Part shown: positions 25,841 through 36,618 of the stretch, in pieces
How the letters are laid out: every line of letters begins with the position of its first letter
Numbering within the stretch: the stretch's first letter is position 1
Position numbers and translations under genes: made by a program
The notes under the pieces: generated by a model
Seen by the model: the letters and a program-made list of their open reading frames with translations, nothing else
Told to the model about the DNA's origin: nothing
Databases searched by the model: none
NCBI RefSeq assembly: GCF_004403945.1
Contig: NZ_SOHM01000015.1
Span: 62,001-126,000 of the forward strand
Length of the DNA stretch: 64,000 bases
Reading direction: 5' to 3'
Source of the DNA: Cryobacterium lactosi
Lineage (GTDB): Bacteria; Actinomycetota; Actinomycetes; Actinomycetales; Microbacteriaceae

Positions 25841-27496
25841 ATGCGTCCCCTCGATCCGCGACTTCTCACCCACGCCTCCGCAGCGCGGTGGTTCCTTCTC
25901 GTCGGTGCGGTTCTGGGCCTTGCCCAGACCCTCACCGTCGTGGCCTTCGCCTGGTTCCTCAGCCAGAGCATCACCCTGGCGGTCGGGGGCTCCTCCCTGG
26001 AATCGCTCGCCACCACCGTGGCCGCACTGGCCGCGGTGGTGATCCTGCGTGCCGTCCTGGTCTGGTTGCTGGAAGTCGCCGCCAATCGCGGGGCAGCAGC
26101 CGTGAAGAGCCAGCTCCGCACAGCGGTGCTTGCCCGGCTGGCCGAGCGTGGCCCCGACTGGCTGGCCGGTCAGCAGTCCGCCCGGGTGGCGACCGTGGTC
26201 ACGAGCGGTCTGGACGCGCTCGACAACTACTTCGCGAGGTACCTGCCGCAGCTGCTGCTGACGGCGATCGCCACCCCGATCCTGGTTCTGGTGATGCTCT
26301 GGCAGGACCCCGCCAGCGGCATCACCGTGATTATCGTGCTGCCGCTCATCCCCGTGTTCATGATCCTGATCGGGCAGGCCACCCAGGTCGTGCAACGACA
26401 GCAGTGGGATGCCCTGCAGCGTCTGTCGGCCGGTTTCCTCGACGTTGTCGGCGGCCTGGCCACCCTCAAGATCTTCGGCAGGGACCGCCGCCAGACGGCG
26501 CGCCTGGCCAGCCTCACCGACGAGTACCGGGGCCGCACCATGAAGGTGTTGCGGGTATCGTTCCTCAGCGGGTTCGCTCTGGAACTCGCCGGTAGCCTCT
26601 CGGTCGCCCTGATCGCCGTGTCCATCGGCCTGCGCCTCGTCGACGGCTCGCTGCTGCTCGGCGTCGGACTGTTCGTGCTGCTCCTGGCACCGGAGGCGTT
26701 CCTGCCGATACGCCAGGTCGGCGCTCAATTCCACGCCGCGGCCGATGGCCTCGCCGCGGCCGAGGAGGTGTTCGCCATTCTCGACGATGACGAACAGCCA
26801 GACCAGCACCTGTCGGTCGGTCGCGGTGACCGGAGCGACGCCGCGGCTCCCACCGGGCCCCCGACCACACTCAGTCTCCAGGCGGTTAGCGTCAGGCGCG
26901 GCGACGCCGCAATCATCGACCGCCTCAGTGCCGATTTCGCCGCCGGCCAGCTCAGCGTGCTGCGCGGACCCAGCGGAGCGGGAAAATCCACCCTGATCGG
27001 CGCCATCCAGGGTTTCGTCCCCTACGACGGCAGGGTTCTGCTCGGAACCATGCCCGTGACTGAGGACGACGACCGGGATTGGCTGGCCTGGGCCGGACAA
27101 CGCCCCGGCCTGTTCTCAGGCACTGTCTCGAGCAACGTCGCCCTGGGCGCGCGTGTCACAGACGACGCCCTGGTCAGAACCTCACTCGCCTGGGCAGGTG
27201 CCGGCGACCTGGATCCCGCGCTCCGCCTGGGCGTGAACGGGGCCGGACTGTCCGGCGGTCAATCCCAGAGGGTCGCCGCGGCCAGGGCGATCTACCGCTG
27301 CGTCGCCACGGACTGTCCGGTCCTCGTGCTCGACGAGCCGAGTTCAGCCCTCGACACCGATGCGGAGAACGCACTCATCGACGGTCTCCGCACGCTGGCC
27401 GGCCAGGGCCGCGTTGTCATCGTCGTCAGTCATCGACCGGCCTTCGTCGCCGCCGCCGACTACGTCGTCCACCTGAACGAGGTCGCCCATGTCTGA
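25841..27496 (+). CDS. cydD: Thiol reductant ABC exporter subunit CydD
   Basis: A 551-residue ABC exporter half: six membrane helices in residues ~15-320, Walker A GPSGAGKST, signature LSGGQSQRVAAARAI, Walker B VLVLDEPSSALD. CydDC exports cysteine/glutathione-type reductants and is needed for cytochrome bd assembly. ATG 25841 (MRPLDPRLL) is chosen; it lies 20 bp after cydB. Its 3' end overlaps cydC by eight bases. Confidence 0.94.
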   Translation: MRPLDPRLLTHASAARWFLLVGAVLGLAQTLTVVAFAWFLSQSITLAVGGSSLESLATTVAALAAVVILRAVLVWLLEVAANRGAAAVKSQLRTAVLARLAERGPDWLAGQQSARVATVVTSGLDALDNYFARYLPQLLLTAIATPILVLVMLWQDPASGITVIIVLPLIPVFMILIGQATQVVQRQQWDALQRLSAGFLDVVGGLATLKIFGRDRRQTARLASLTDEYRGRTMKVLRVSFLSGFALELAGSLSVALIAVSIGLRLVDGSLLLGVGLFVLLLAPEAFLPIRQVGAQFHAAADGLAAAEEVFAILDDDEQPDQHLSVGRGDRSDAAAPTGPPTTLSLQAVSVRRGDAAIIDRLSADFAAGQLSVLRGPSGAGKSTLIGAIQGFVPYDGRVLLGTMPVTEDDDRDWLAWAGQRPGLFSGTVSSNVALGARVTDDALVRTSLAWAGAGDLDPALRLGVNGAGLSGGQSQRVAAARAIYRCVATDCPVLVLDEPSSALDTDAENALIDGLRTLAGQGRVVIVVSHRPAFVAAADYVVHLNEVAHV

Positions 27497-29240
27497 TCGC
27501 CGTCCTCTCTTCACACTCGGTGTGTCGACGGCCACCCGCTCGGTACTCAGGCTCGCCCAACCGCCCGCGCGCCGCAGCCTTCCCGGCCTCGCTGCAGGAG
27601 TGGCCAGCGCCGCCAGCGCCGTGGCCCTTCTCGCCTGCTCGGCCTGGTTGATCACCCGGGCCGCAGAGATGCCGCCGATCCTGTTCCTCGGCTTGGCCGT
27701 CGTCGGCGTGCGCGCCTTCGCCCTCTCCCGTGCGGCGTTCCGCTACCTGGAGCGACTGCTCAGCCACGATGCGGCATTCCGCCAACTCGGCGCCCTCCGG
27801 CTGGGCATCTTCGCCCGCCTGCTGCCCCTGGCCCCCGCCGGGCTCTCCGGCACCCGCAGGGGAGACCTGCTCACCCGACTGGTGCGGGATGTCGACGATC
27901 TGCAGGACCTTCCGCTGCGTGTCGTCCAGCCCCTGGCAACCTCCGGCCTGGTGGCCGTGCTCAGCGTGATCGGGGTCTGGTGGGTTCTACCGGCAGCGGG
28001 GCTGACCCTGGCGCTCTGCCTGATTGTCGCCGGTGTCGTCGGCACCCTCGCAACGGCCGCGCTGTCTGCCCGCTCCGAGCGCGCCCTGGCGCCGCTTCGG
28101 GGTGCCCTCGCCGACGAGGTGCTGGAGGTGGTCGAAAACCTCGACGTGCTCACGGCCTTCGGCGCCCTCGAGGCGAGGCTGAACGCCCTCGCCGTGGTGG
28201 AGGACAGACTCCGCAGGGCTTCGCTCCGCAGCTCCACGGGAGCCGGAGTGCAGGCCGCCGTGATCTCACTGTGCGCCGGCGCCGCGACCGTCCTCGCGCT
28301 CATCGCGGCAATCCCGGCCCTGGGCACCGGCGGCTTCTCCGGCCCTGCTCTTGCCGTCGTCGTGCTGATTCCGATGGCCGTGTTCGAAGTCTTCGCGATG
28401 ATCCCACCGGCCATCAGCGCCTGGCGCCAGGCCCGATCCAGCGCCGAACGGGTCGCGACAGCAGTGCCCGAGCAGATTCCCGCGGAGATCCCGGCGGCGG
28501 ATGCCGTGCCGCGCGAGGATTCGCGGCCGGCTGTTCCCCAGCCCGGCAGAGCGCTCATCGAATTGACCGGGCTGGGCGCCAGCTGGCCGGGAGCGGATCG
28601 GCCCGCGCTGGCCGGGGTGACCCTGCGGCTGGACGCGGGGGACCGCGTGCACCTGGCCGGGGCCAGCGGCGCCGGCAAGACCACCCTCGCGCAGACCCTG
28701 GTGCGCTTCCTCGACTACACGGGGTCATACCGCGTCAACGGTGTGGAAGCCAGAGACCTGGCGCCGTCCGACCTCCGGCGGGTCGTGGGCCTGTGTGAGC
28801 AGCGGCCCTGGCTGTTCGACGACACCGTGCGGCAGAACCTGCTCTTCGCGCGCGACACCGCCACGGACAATGACCTGCTCGATGTGCTCGCACGCGTCGG
28901 GCTGGCGGACTGGGTCATCCAGCGCGGCGGCCTGGATGCCCGGGTCGGCGAACGTGGGGCGCTCGTCTCCGGCGGTCAGGCCCAGCGGATAGCCCTGGCC
29001 AGGGCGCTGCTCGCCGACTTCCCGGTTCTCATCGTCGATGAACCGACGGCCAACGTGGATACCGGTCTCGGCGACACGCTCGTGCGCGACATCCTGTCGG
29101 CCTCGGCCGATGCGGGACGTGCCGTGCTTCTCATCTCGCACACCCCGGTTCCGGCCGGGCTGATCACCAGCACCTACACCCTCACCGCCGGGTCGGGGCT
29201 GCAGCGCGACCCTACTCCGGGGGAAGCTCTCGTTCCATGA
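27489..29240 (+). CDS. cydC: Thiol reductant ABC exporter subunit CydC
   Basis: A 583-residue second half of the CydDC exporter. Membrane domain in residues ~30-310, then an ATPase with Walker A GASGAGKTT, signature VSGGQAQRIALARAL and Walker B VLIVDEPTANVD. Translationally coupled to cydD. The last 29 bases overlap the 3' end of the convergent dedA-type gene, so no terminator fits between them. Confidence 0.94.
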   Translation: MSDRRPLFTLGVSTATRSVLRLAQPPARRSLPGLAAGVASAASAVALLACSAWLITRAAEMPPILFLGLAVVGVRAFALSRAAFRYLERLLSHDAAFRQLGALRLGIFARLLPLAPAGLSGTRRGDLLTRLVRDVDDLQDLPLRVVQPLATSGLVAVLSVIGVWWVLPAAGLTLALCLIVAGVVGTLATAALSARSERALAPLRGALADEVLEVVENLDVLTAFGALEARLNALAVVEDRLRRASLRSSTGAGVQAAVISLCAGAATVLALIAAIPALGTGGFSGPALAVVVLIPMAVFEVFAMIPPAISAWRQARSSAERVATAVPEQIPAEIPAADAVPREDSRPAVPQPGRALIELTGLGASWPGADRPALAGVTLRLDAGDRVHLAGASGAGKTTLAQTLVRFLDYTGSYRVNGVEARDLAPSDLRRVVGLCEQRPWLFDDTVRQNLLFARDTATDNDLLDVLARVGLADWVIQRGGLDARVGERGALVSGGQAQRIALARALLADFPVLIVDEPTANVDTGLGDTLVRDILSASADAGRAVLLISHTPVPAGLITSTYTLTAGSGLQRDPTPGEALVP

Positions 29241-29865
29241 ACCTGGCCTCGCGACGCTTGAGCCACCGCTTGACCAGGACCACGAGCACGCCGAACGCTG
29301 CGATCGCGCCGACGAAGAGATAGCCGGCGAAGTGCAGCCGGTCTGAAATGCTGCGATACCCCTCGGCCGCGGCGGCGCCGACACTCACGTAGGCCAGGGT
29401 CCACAGCACGCAAGCGGGCACCGTCCAGGTCAGGAAGGTGCGGTAGCGCATGGTGCTCATGCCGACGGTGAGCGGGATGACCGAGTGCAACACCGGCAGG
29501 AACCGCGACAGGAAGACGGCGATGCCGCCGCGCCTGGCGAGATAGCGCTCCGCGGCCGCCCAGTTCTTCTCACCGATCCGCCGGCCCAACCAGCTTCGGC
29601 GGATCCACGGGCCGAACCGGTGGCCCAGGTAGAAGCCGATGCTCTCACCGACCAGGGCGCCCAGGATGACCGCCAGCACGAGGGCGACGTATTCGACGGG
29701 GCCCTCCACCGCGGTGCTGGCGACGATCACGATGGTGTCGCCGGGGACGACCAGCCCGATCAGCACGGACGTCTCCAGGAGTATGCCCAGTCCGGCCAGC
29801 AGGGTGCGCACCACGGGGTCGACGGCGCTCACGGCGTCCAGGATCCAGTTGAGTACGTCGTTCAC
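29212..29865 (-). CDS. DedA-family (VTT domain) membrane protein
   Basis: A 217-residue polytopic protein. VVPGDTIVIVAS, GALVGESIGFYLGHRFG and RFLPVLHSVIPLTVGMSTM are the conserved DedA/VTT elements, the last containing the functional arginine. DedA proteins act in membrane-lipid (undecaprenyl-phosphate or phospholipid) translocation in other bacteria; the substrate here is not known. It converges with cydC and overlaps it by 29 bp. Confidence 0.93.
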   Translation of the reverse strand: MNDVLNWILDAVSAVDPVVRTLLAGLGILLETSVLIGLVVPGDTIVIVASTAVEGPVEYVALVLAVILGALVGESIGFYLGHRFGPWIRRSWLGRRIGEKNWAAAERYLARRGGIAVFLSRFLPVLHSVIPLTVGMSTMRYRTFLTWTVPACVLWTLAYVSVGAAAAEGYRSISDRLHFAGYLFVGAIAAFGVLVVLVKRWLKRREARFMERELPPE

Positions 29866-30010
29866 CTCGCCAGCCTAGAGCGTGTCTGCGACCTCGTGTT
29901 GTGCGCTGGGTCGGCGGTGCCGGCCCGTGTTCGGGGCACTGGTGGCCACCGGCTACGCAACGCCACACTCAAGGGTGGCCAATTCCGGAAATTCCGCCCG
30001 GTCCCGGTAC

Positions 30011-30346
30011 GTGACCAACGGGTTCCAACGGCGCCAGGCACTGCACCTCCTGTGGGCCGTTCCCGTGGCCATCCTCGTGTGCATCCCGGCAGCCGTCCTC
30101 GCTGGAATATCGTGGTGCGGGATCAGTGGATGCAGCGGCGGCGGCTGGGGAGTCGACACCACGGATGCGGTCTGGGCGATCCGCGCCTGCATCTTCGCCG
30201 GCCTCGCCATGGCCGTGCCCTTGGCCCTCATTCCCTGGCTGAAGCCACGCACCGTCAGGATCGTGCTCGCCCTCCCGATCGGCAGCTGCTGGGGCCTCCT
30301 CGTGGCCGTTGTCACCCACGGCCCCTTCCCGTGGCAGATCGGCTGA
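30011..30346 (+). CDS. Small hypothetical membrane protein
   Basis: A 111-residue frame from GTG 30011. It has three hydrophobic stretches (about residues 8-30, 50-75 and 83-105) and a Cys-Gly-rich loop (SWCGISGCSGGGW). No family was recognised. Codon use fits the neighbours. The same frame opens at 29882, but the added residues are basic and low-quality, so the later start is preferred. Confidence 0.55.
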   Translation: MTNGFQRRQALHLLWAVPVAILVCIPAAVLAGISWCGISGCSGGGWGVDTTDAVWAIRACIFAGLAMAVPLALIPWLKPRTVRIVLALPIGSCWGLLVAVVTHGPFPWQIG

Positions 30347-30381
30347 CCCGCCCATCCCGCGGGCAGGAGCCTGCCTAGCCC

Positions 30382-30387
30382 TAGGCT
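30382..30387 (+). promoter_or_regulatory. Candidate -10 box for leaderless pabB
   Basis: TAGGCT lies exactly six bases before the GTG at 30394 and no Shine-Dalgarno sequence is present. The same spacing is seen at plsC, comEA and the HIT gene. No clear -35 box was found. Confidence 0.4.
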
Positions 30388-30393
30388 GGTGAG

Positions 30394-31959
30394 GTGCCAC
30401 CGAACCCCAGCCTCCCCGACCGGGGCCTCCCGGTATGCGAAACGGCGCCGCGCTCGGTTCGGTTGCCGCAGTGGCTCGACCCGGCCGATGTCTTCGACCT
30501 GTTGCACGCGGAGTCACCGTACGCCGTCTGGCTCGACGCCGGCGCCGGCGCGCACACCGGGATCAGCTACCTCGCTGCCGCGCACCACGGCTCGCGCGTG
30601 GTCACAGCATCGGCCCGCACCAACGCCGTGACCTGCTCACGGCCAATGGACCCCTCCGCTGCGCCCGTCACGGTGGCGGGCACCATCTTCGACTTTCTCC
30701 GATCGGAATCGGGCAGCAGCACAGTGGCCGGGATCGGCGCCGGGGACGACTCCGAAGCCGAGATCGGTGATGAGATCGGCTTCAGGCTCGGCTGGGTGGG
30801 CTGGTTCGGATACGGCATGGCCAGGGTGGGGGAGCCGTCCGACAGCCGTCCGGACGGTGCTGCTCCGGACGGTGCTGCTGCTCCTGACGCGGCGCTGCTT
30901 CTCGTGGACCGCGCCATCGCCTTCGACCATGCCGCCCGCACCGTCACTCTGCTCGCCCGCGCCGCGGCGGGGGAACGGGGGAACGACGTCGACGACTGGC
31001 TGCTCGACACCGCGGAACGGCTCGACGCCCGACGGCTTGCCGAGCACACCGCAGCCGCCCCGCCGGCCCGGCCACAGGCATCCGCCGTGCCGCTTGAGGT
31101 GCGCTGGCGGCACGACGCGACGCAGTACGCCCGACTCATCGCCGCGTGCCAGCGCCGCATCGCCGCCGGTGACGCCTACCAGCTGTGCCTCACCAACGAG
31201 GTCACCGTCGCCGGCAGCTTCGACCCCCTCACGGTGTACCGGAAGCTGCGCGAGGGCAGCCCGAGCCACCACGGCGGCCTGCTCAGGTTCGGCGCACACG
31301 CGCTGCTGAGCGCCTCGCCGGAGGAATTCCTCTCCGTGAGCCCACGGGGGCGGTTGCGCACCCGTCCTATCAAGGGCACCAGGCCCAGGTCGGCCGACCA
31401 GGCGACCGACCGGATGCTCGCCGTGGAACTGCTCGCCAGCGACAAGGAGCGCGCGGAGAACCTGATGATCGTCGACCTGATGCGTAACGACCTGGGCCGG
31501 GTCGCAGCCCTCGGCTCCGTCACCGTGACGTCCCTGCTGCAGGTCGAGAGCTACCCCCATGTGCACCAGTTGGTCAGCACGGTCGAGGCACGTCTCGCGC
31601 CGGGCCTGACCGGTATCGATGCCATCGAGGCCGCCTTCCCGGCCGGGTCGATGACCGGCGCGCCGAAGGCCAGCGCCATGGCGATCCTGGCCGAACTCGA
31701 AGGCGGCGACCGCGGCATCTACGCGGGAGCCTTCGGCTACCTCGGCAGCGACGGCGCCGTCGACCTGGCCATGGTCATCCGCAGCATCGTGCTTGGACCG
31801 GCGGGCGCCTCGATCGGCACCGGCGGAGGCATCACCGCCCTCTCGGTGCCCGCCGAGGAAATCGACGAGACCCGGATCAAGGCCAGGGCCCTGATCAGCG
31901 CCATTCTGGCCTCCACCGGGGTACCGGCCCCGGCAGGCGGCCGAGGTTTAGTAACCTAG
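30394..31959 (+). CDS. pabB: Aminodeoxychorismate synthase component I
   Basis: The 521-residue chorismate-binding enzyme makes 4-amino-4-deoxychorismate for folate. The PIKGT motif at residues 325-329 carries the lysine characteristic of PabB; TrpE has alanine there, so anthranilate synthase is less likely. AFPAGSMTGAPK and IGTGGGIT near the C-terminus complete the active site. Residues ~150-165 contain a duplicated DGAAP stretch from a 15-bp DNA repeat. The glutaminase (PabA) is not adjacent. Confidence 0.9.
   Translation: MPPNPSLPDRGLPVCETAPRSVRLPQWLDPADVFDLLHAESPYAVWLDAGAGAHTGISYLAAAHHGSRVVTASARTNAVTCSRPMDPSAAPVTVAGTIFDFLRSESGSSTVAGIGAGDDSEAEIGDEIGFRLGWVGWFGYGMARVGEPSDSRPDGAAPDGAAAPDAALLLVDRAIAFDHAARTVTLLARAAAGERGNDVDDWLLDTAERLDARRLAEHTAAAPPARPQASAVPLEVRWRHDATQYARLIAACQRRIAAGDAYQLCLTNEVTVAGSFDPLTVYRKLREGSPSHHGGLLRFGAHALLSASPEEFLSVSPRGRLRTRPIKGTRPRSADQATDRMLAVELLASDKERAENLMIVDLMRNDLGRVAALGSVTVTSLLQVESYPHVHQLVSTVEARLAPGLTGIDAIEAAFPAGSMTGAPKASAMAILAELEGGDRGIYAGAFGYLGSDGAVDLAMVIRSIVLGPAGASIGTGGGITALSVPAEEIDETRIKARALISAILASTGVPAPAGGRGLVT
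30850..30879. repeat. 15-bp perfect duplication inside pabB
   Basis: CCGGACGGTGCTGCT occurs twice head to tail (30850-30864, 30865-30879), encoding a repeated PDGAA-type peptide in a surface linker region. It is in frame. Confidence 0.9.
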
Positions 31960-32016
31960 GAGCTTGGGCGTCGCCAGCGGGATCACTTCGTTGCGCGTTA
32001 ACGCCACCTCACCACA

Positions 32017-34623
<2,607 letters not shown>

Positions 34624-34653
34624 CGGCACTCGGCCGTCACCGGCAGCAGCGCC

Positions 34654-34691
34654 CCACGCCGACCCCGCCTCCACAGGCAGGGTCGGCGTGG
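34654..34691 (+). terminator. Hairpin between leuS and comEA (terminator or structured leader)
   Basis: A perfect 12-bp stem (34654-34665 with 34680-34691) encloses a 14-base loop containing CTCCACAGGC. No T-run follows. A hairpin with the same loop core but a different stem sequence occurs at 42824-42857 in front of comEC, and TCTCCCCAGG follows both loops at the same distance. Confidence 0.75.
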
Positions 34692-34741
34692 CGTTCTCCC
34701 CAGGCTCAGCCCCGGAGGTCCCGGGCTCGCGTCCCGACTCA

Positions 34742-34747
34742 TAACCT
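34742..34747 (+). promoter_or_regulatory. Candidate -10 box for leaderless comEA
   Basis: TAACCT sits six bases before the comEA ATG. The equivalent position before the comEA-like remnant at 42921 reads TACCCT with the same six-base spacing, so the TANNNT pattern is kept in both copies. Confidence 0.5.
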
Positions 34748-34753
34748 GCCGGT

Positions 34754-35566
34754 ATGGACCTCGACCCTTTCGACAGCCTGCCGCCCGCGTCGCGACCCGG
34801 GCCCCTAGGCTGGCGCGCCCGCATCCGCGAGCCTGGCCGCGCCCGAATGCGCATCGGCGTTGGCGCCGCCCTCGTGCTCCTCCTCGTCGCCCTGGGCATC
34901 GCTGTCACCGTGACCGCCGTGGGCCAAGTGGGTCACAACGTGGAGGTCGCCGCGAACTCAGGCTCAACCGACACAGCCTTAACCGACACAGGCTCATCCG
35001 ACACAGGCTCAACTGACACCGGCACGTCCGCACCGTCGCCGGACACGGCGGGGGCGTCTGGAGAAGCAGCGGGCGCCGCTGAGGTCGACGCTGCGGGGGC
35101 CGGCGGGACGGGAACTTCGGCGGTCTTCGTGCACGTGCTCGGTGCGGTGGCGCATCCCGGCCTGTTCGAGGTGCGCCAGGGCGCCCGAGTGGTCGACGTG
35201 GTCGCGGCCGCAGGGGGCCTGCTCGCGACGGCCGACCAGGCCGGGGTCAACCTGGCCCGGCTCGTCTCCGACGGCGAGCAGATCTACGTACCGGAGTTGG
35301 GGGAGGTCGTGGCGGGACCGGCCGCGGCGGGCGCAGGCGCGGGCGCCAGCGGCGGCGGCGCGGAAGGTGCCGCCGCCAGGATCAACCTCAACACGGCCAC
35401 GATCGCCGACCTTGACACGCTGCCGCGCATCGGAGCGACCATGGCGCAGCGCATCGTGGATTACCGCGACGCGCAGGGTCGGTTCACAAGCATCGAGGAC
35501 CTCCGCAATGTGACGGGAATCGGCGACAAGACCTTTGCCGCGCTCCAGGACTTGATCACGGTGTGA
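34754..35566 (+). CDS. comEA: ComEA-type helix-hairpin-helix DNA-binding protein
   Basis: A 270-residue membrane-anchored DNA receptor of the natural-transformation machinery. One membrane helix (about residues 35-57), an Asp/Thr/Ser-rich linker made by a 15-bp repeat, an SLBB domain (VFVHVLGAVAHPGLFEV, ~residues 121-178) and a C-terminal double helix-hairpin-helix (INLNTATIADLDTLPRIGATMAQRIVDYR). Usually next to comEC; here a 7-kb sugar island intervenes. Confidence 0.93.
   Translation: MDLDPFDSLPPASRPGPLGWRARIREPGRARMRIGVGAALVLLLVALGIAVTVTAVGQVGHNVEVAANSGSTDTALTDTGSSDTGSTDTGTSAPSPDTAGASGEAAGAAEVDAAGAGGTGTSAVFVHVLGAVAHPGLFEVRQGARVVDVVAAAGGLLATADQAGVNLARLVSDGEQIYVPELGEVVAGPAAAGAGAGASGGGAEGAAARINLNTATIADLDTLPRIGATMAQRIVDYRDAQGRFTSIEDLRNVTGIGDKTFAALQDLITV
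34960..35019. repeat. 15-bp tandem repeat x4 inside comEA
   Basis: Units of the type AGGCTCAACCGACAC start at 34960, 34975, 34990 and 35005, encoding a GSTDT-like pentapeptide series in the extracytoplasmic linker between membrane anchor and SLBB domain. Copy number would set linker length while keeping frame. Confidence 0.95.
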
Positions 35567-35582
35567 GCGTGAATGCGCGGTG

Positions 35583-36527
35583 TCAGCGGTGTAGCGACCG
35601 GTATTCCGCGGGGGATACCCCGCACATCCGGGAGAAGTGCGCGTAGAAGCTGCTCTGTGAGCCGAATCCCGACGCGTGGGCGATCCCGCTGGCACCCATC
35701 GTGGTGGTGATCAGTAGTCGTCGGGCCTCGGCGACGCGGCAGCGGGTGAGGTAGTCGCCGACGGTCGTGCCGATCGTGTTGCGGAACAGCGACATCGCGT
35801 AATTCGAATTCAGGTGTGCGGCGTCGGTGACGTCGGCCGGCCCGACGGGGTCGCGGAAATGCGCGGCGATGTACCGAGCCATCTGCATCACCCTGTCCAT
35901 AGAGTGGGGGGCGCAGACCGCGGCGCTGGGCGGGAGCCGCTCGTTTGCCACGGTCGGCGCCGCGCGGTGCGACGTCATCAGCCGCCGCACGAGGGCATGG
36001 GCCTCCAACAGGGTGACCGTCTCTGTGGATTCCCGCCCGGCGTCGTCCGCCCACGAGGCGAACATCTCTTCGATGTCGCGTGCCGCCGCCCGCACCGGCA
36101 CGATGATCGGGCGGTTGGAGAGCAGATCGTTGAGGTCCCCGGCGGGCAGGCGCCAGCCGAATACTGTGGTCAGGGGAATGTGCACCCAGCAGCTGTCGCT
36201 TCGGTGTCCGCCCTCGGGCTCGACGAGAAGGTGTGCCGTGGCACCCCAGAACATCGCGACTTCGCCGGCTTCGACACTCAGCCGGGTGCCGCCGAACAGG
36301 TAGTCGAGCCGCCCTCGCAGCACGAAGTTCAGTTCCAGGTCGTCGTGGCGGTGTGGCCGGGTCATCGGGGCGGCCACGCCGCGGTAAACCCAGAGCGCGG
36401 CATCCTGCGTTTCGACAGATTCGTCGGTGACCTGGATTGCGGCGCGGGTGCCGGACGGAGCGCGCGCGGCGATCCGGCGGGGCCGGGGAGACGACGACGG
36501 GGGAGCGGTATGCACATCAGCGGACAT
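35583..36527 (-). CDS. AraC-family transcriptional regulator
   Basis: A 314-residue regulator with an N-terminal cupin sensor (residues ~45-190; PHRHDDLELNFVLRGRLDYLFGG) and a C-terminal pair of helix-turn-helix motifs (FRDPVGPADVTDAAHLNSNYAMSLF and GIAHASGFGSQSSFYAHFSRMCGVSPAEYR). Divergent from the GH4 gene, so it most likely senses the sugar and activates the island. It ends 17 bp from the end of comEA. Confidence 0.92.
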   Translation of the reverse strand: MSADVHTAPPSSSPRPRRIAARAPSGTRAAIQVTDESVETQDAALWVYRGVAAPMTRPHRHDDLELNFVLRGRLDYLFGGTRLSVEAGEVAMFWGATAHLLVEPEGGHRSDSCWVHIPLTTVFGWRLPAGDLNDLLSNRPIIVPVRAAARDIEEMFASWADDAGRESTETVTLLEAHALVRRLMTSHRAAPTVANERLPPSAAVCAPHSMDRVMQMARYIAAHFRDPVGPADVTDAAHLNSNYAMSLFRNTIGTTVGDYLTRCRVAEARRLLITTTMGASGIAHASGFGSQSSFYAHFSRMCGVSPAEYRSLHR

Positions 36528-36550
36528 TCCCCGAGCCTAACCGTGCATCT

Positions 36551-36616
36551 GAGGATGCTGGAGGATGTGTCGCTCTAAGCGGAGGTGAGGGTGGAATCCT
36601 CAGCTTTAGCCTGAGG
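36551..36616. promoter_or_regulatory. Candidate regulatory region of the sugar island
   Basis: In the 91-bp gap between the AraC-type regulator and the GH4 gene are a direct repeat GAGGATG at 36551 and 36561 (10-bp spacing, one helical turn, as AraC half-sites often have) and an inverted repeat CCTCAG-N7-CTGAGG at 36598-36616, ending two bases before the GH4 ATG, where it could hide the start. Confidence 0.4.
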
Positions 36617-36618
36617 CA

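Noticed and set aside
30394-31959. Anthranilate synthase component I (TrpE)
   Set aside because: The PIKGT lysine motif is that of PabB, and no trp genes are adjacent.
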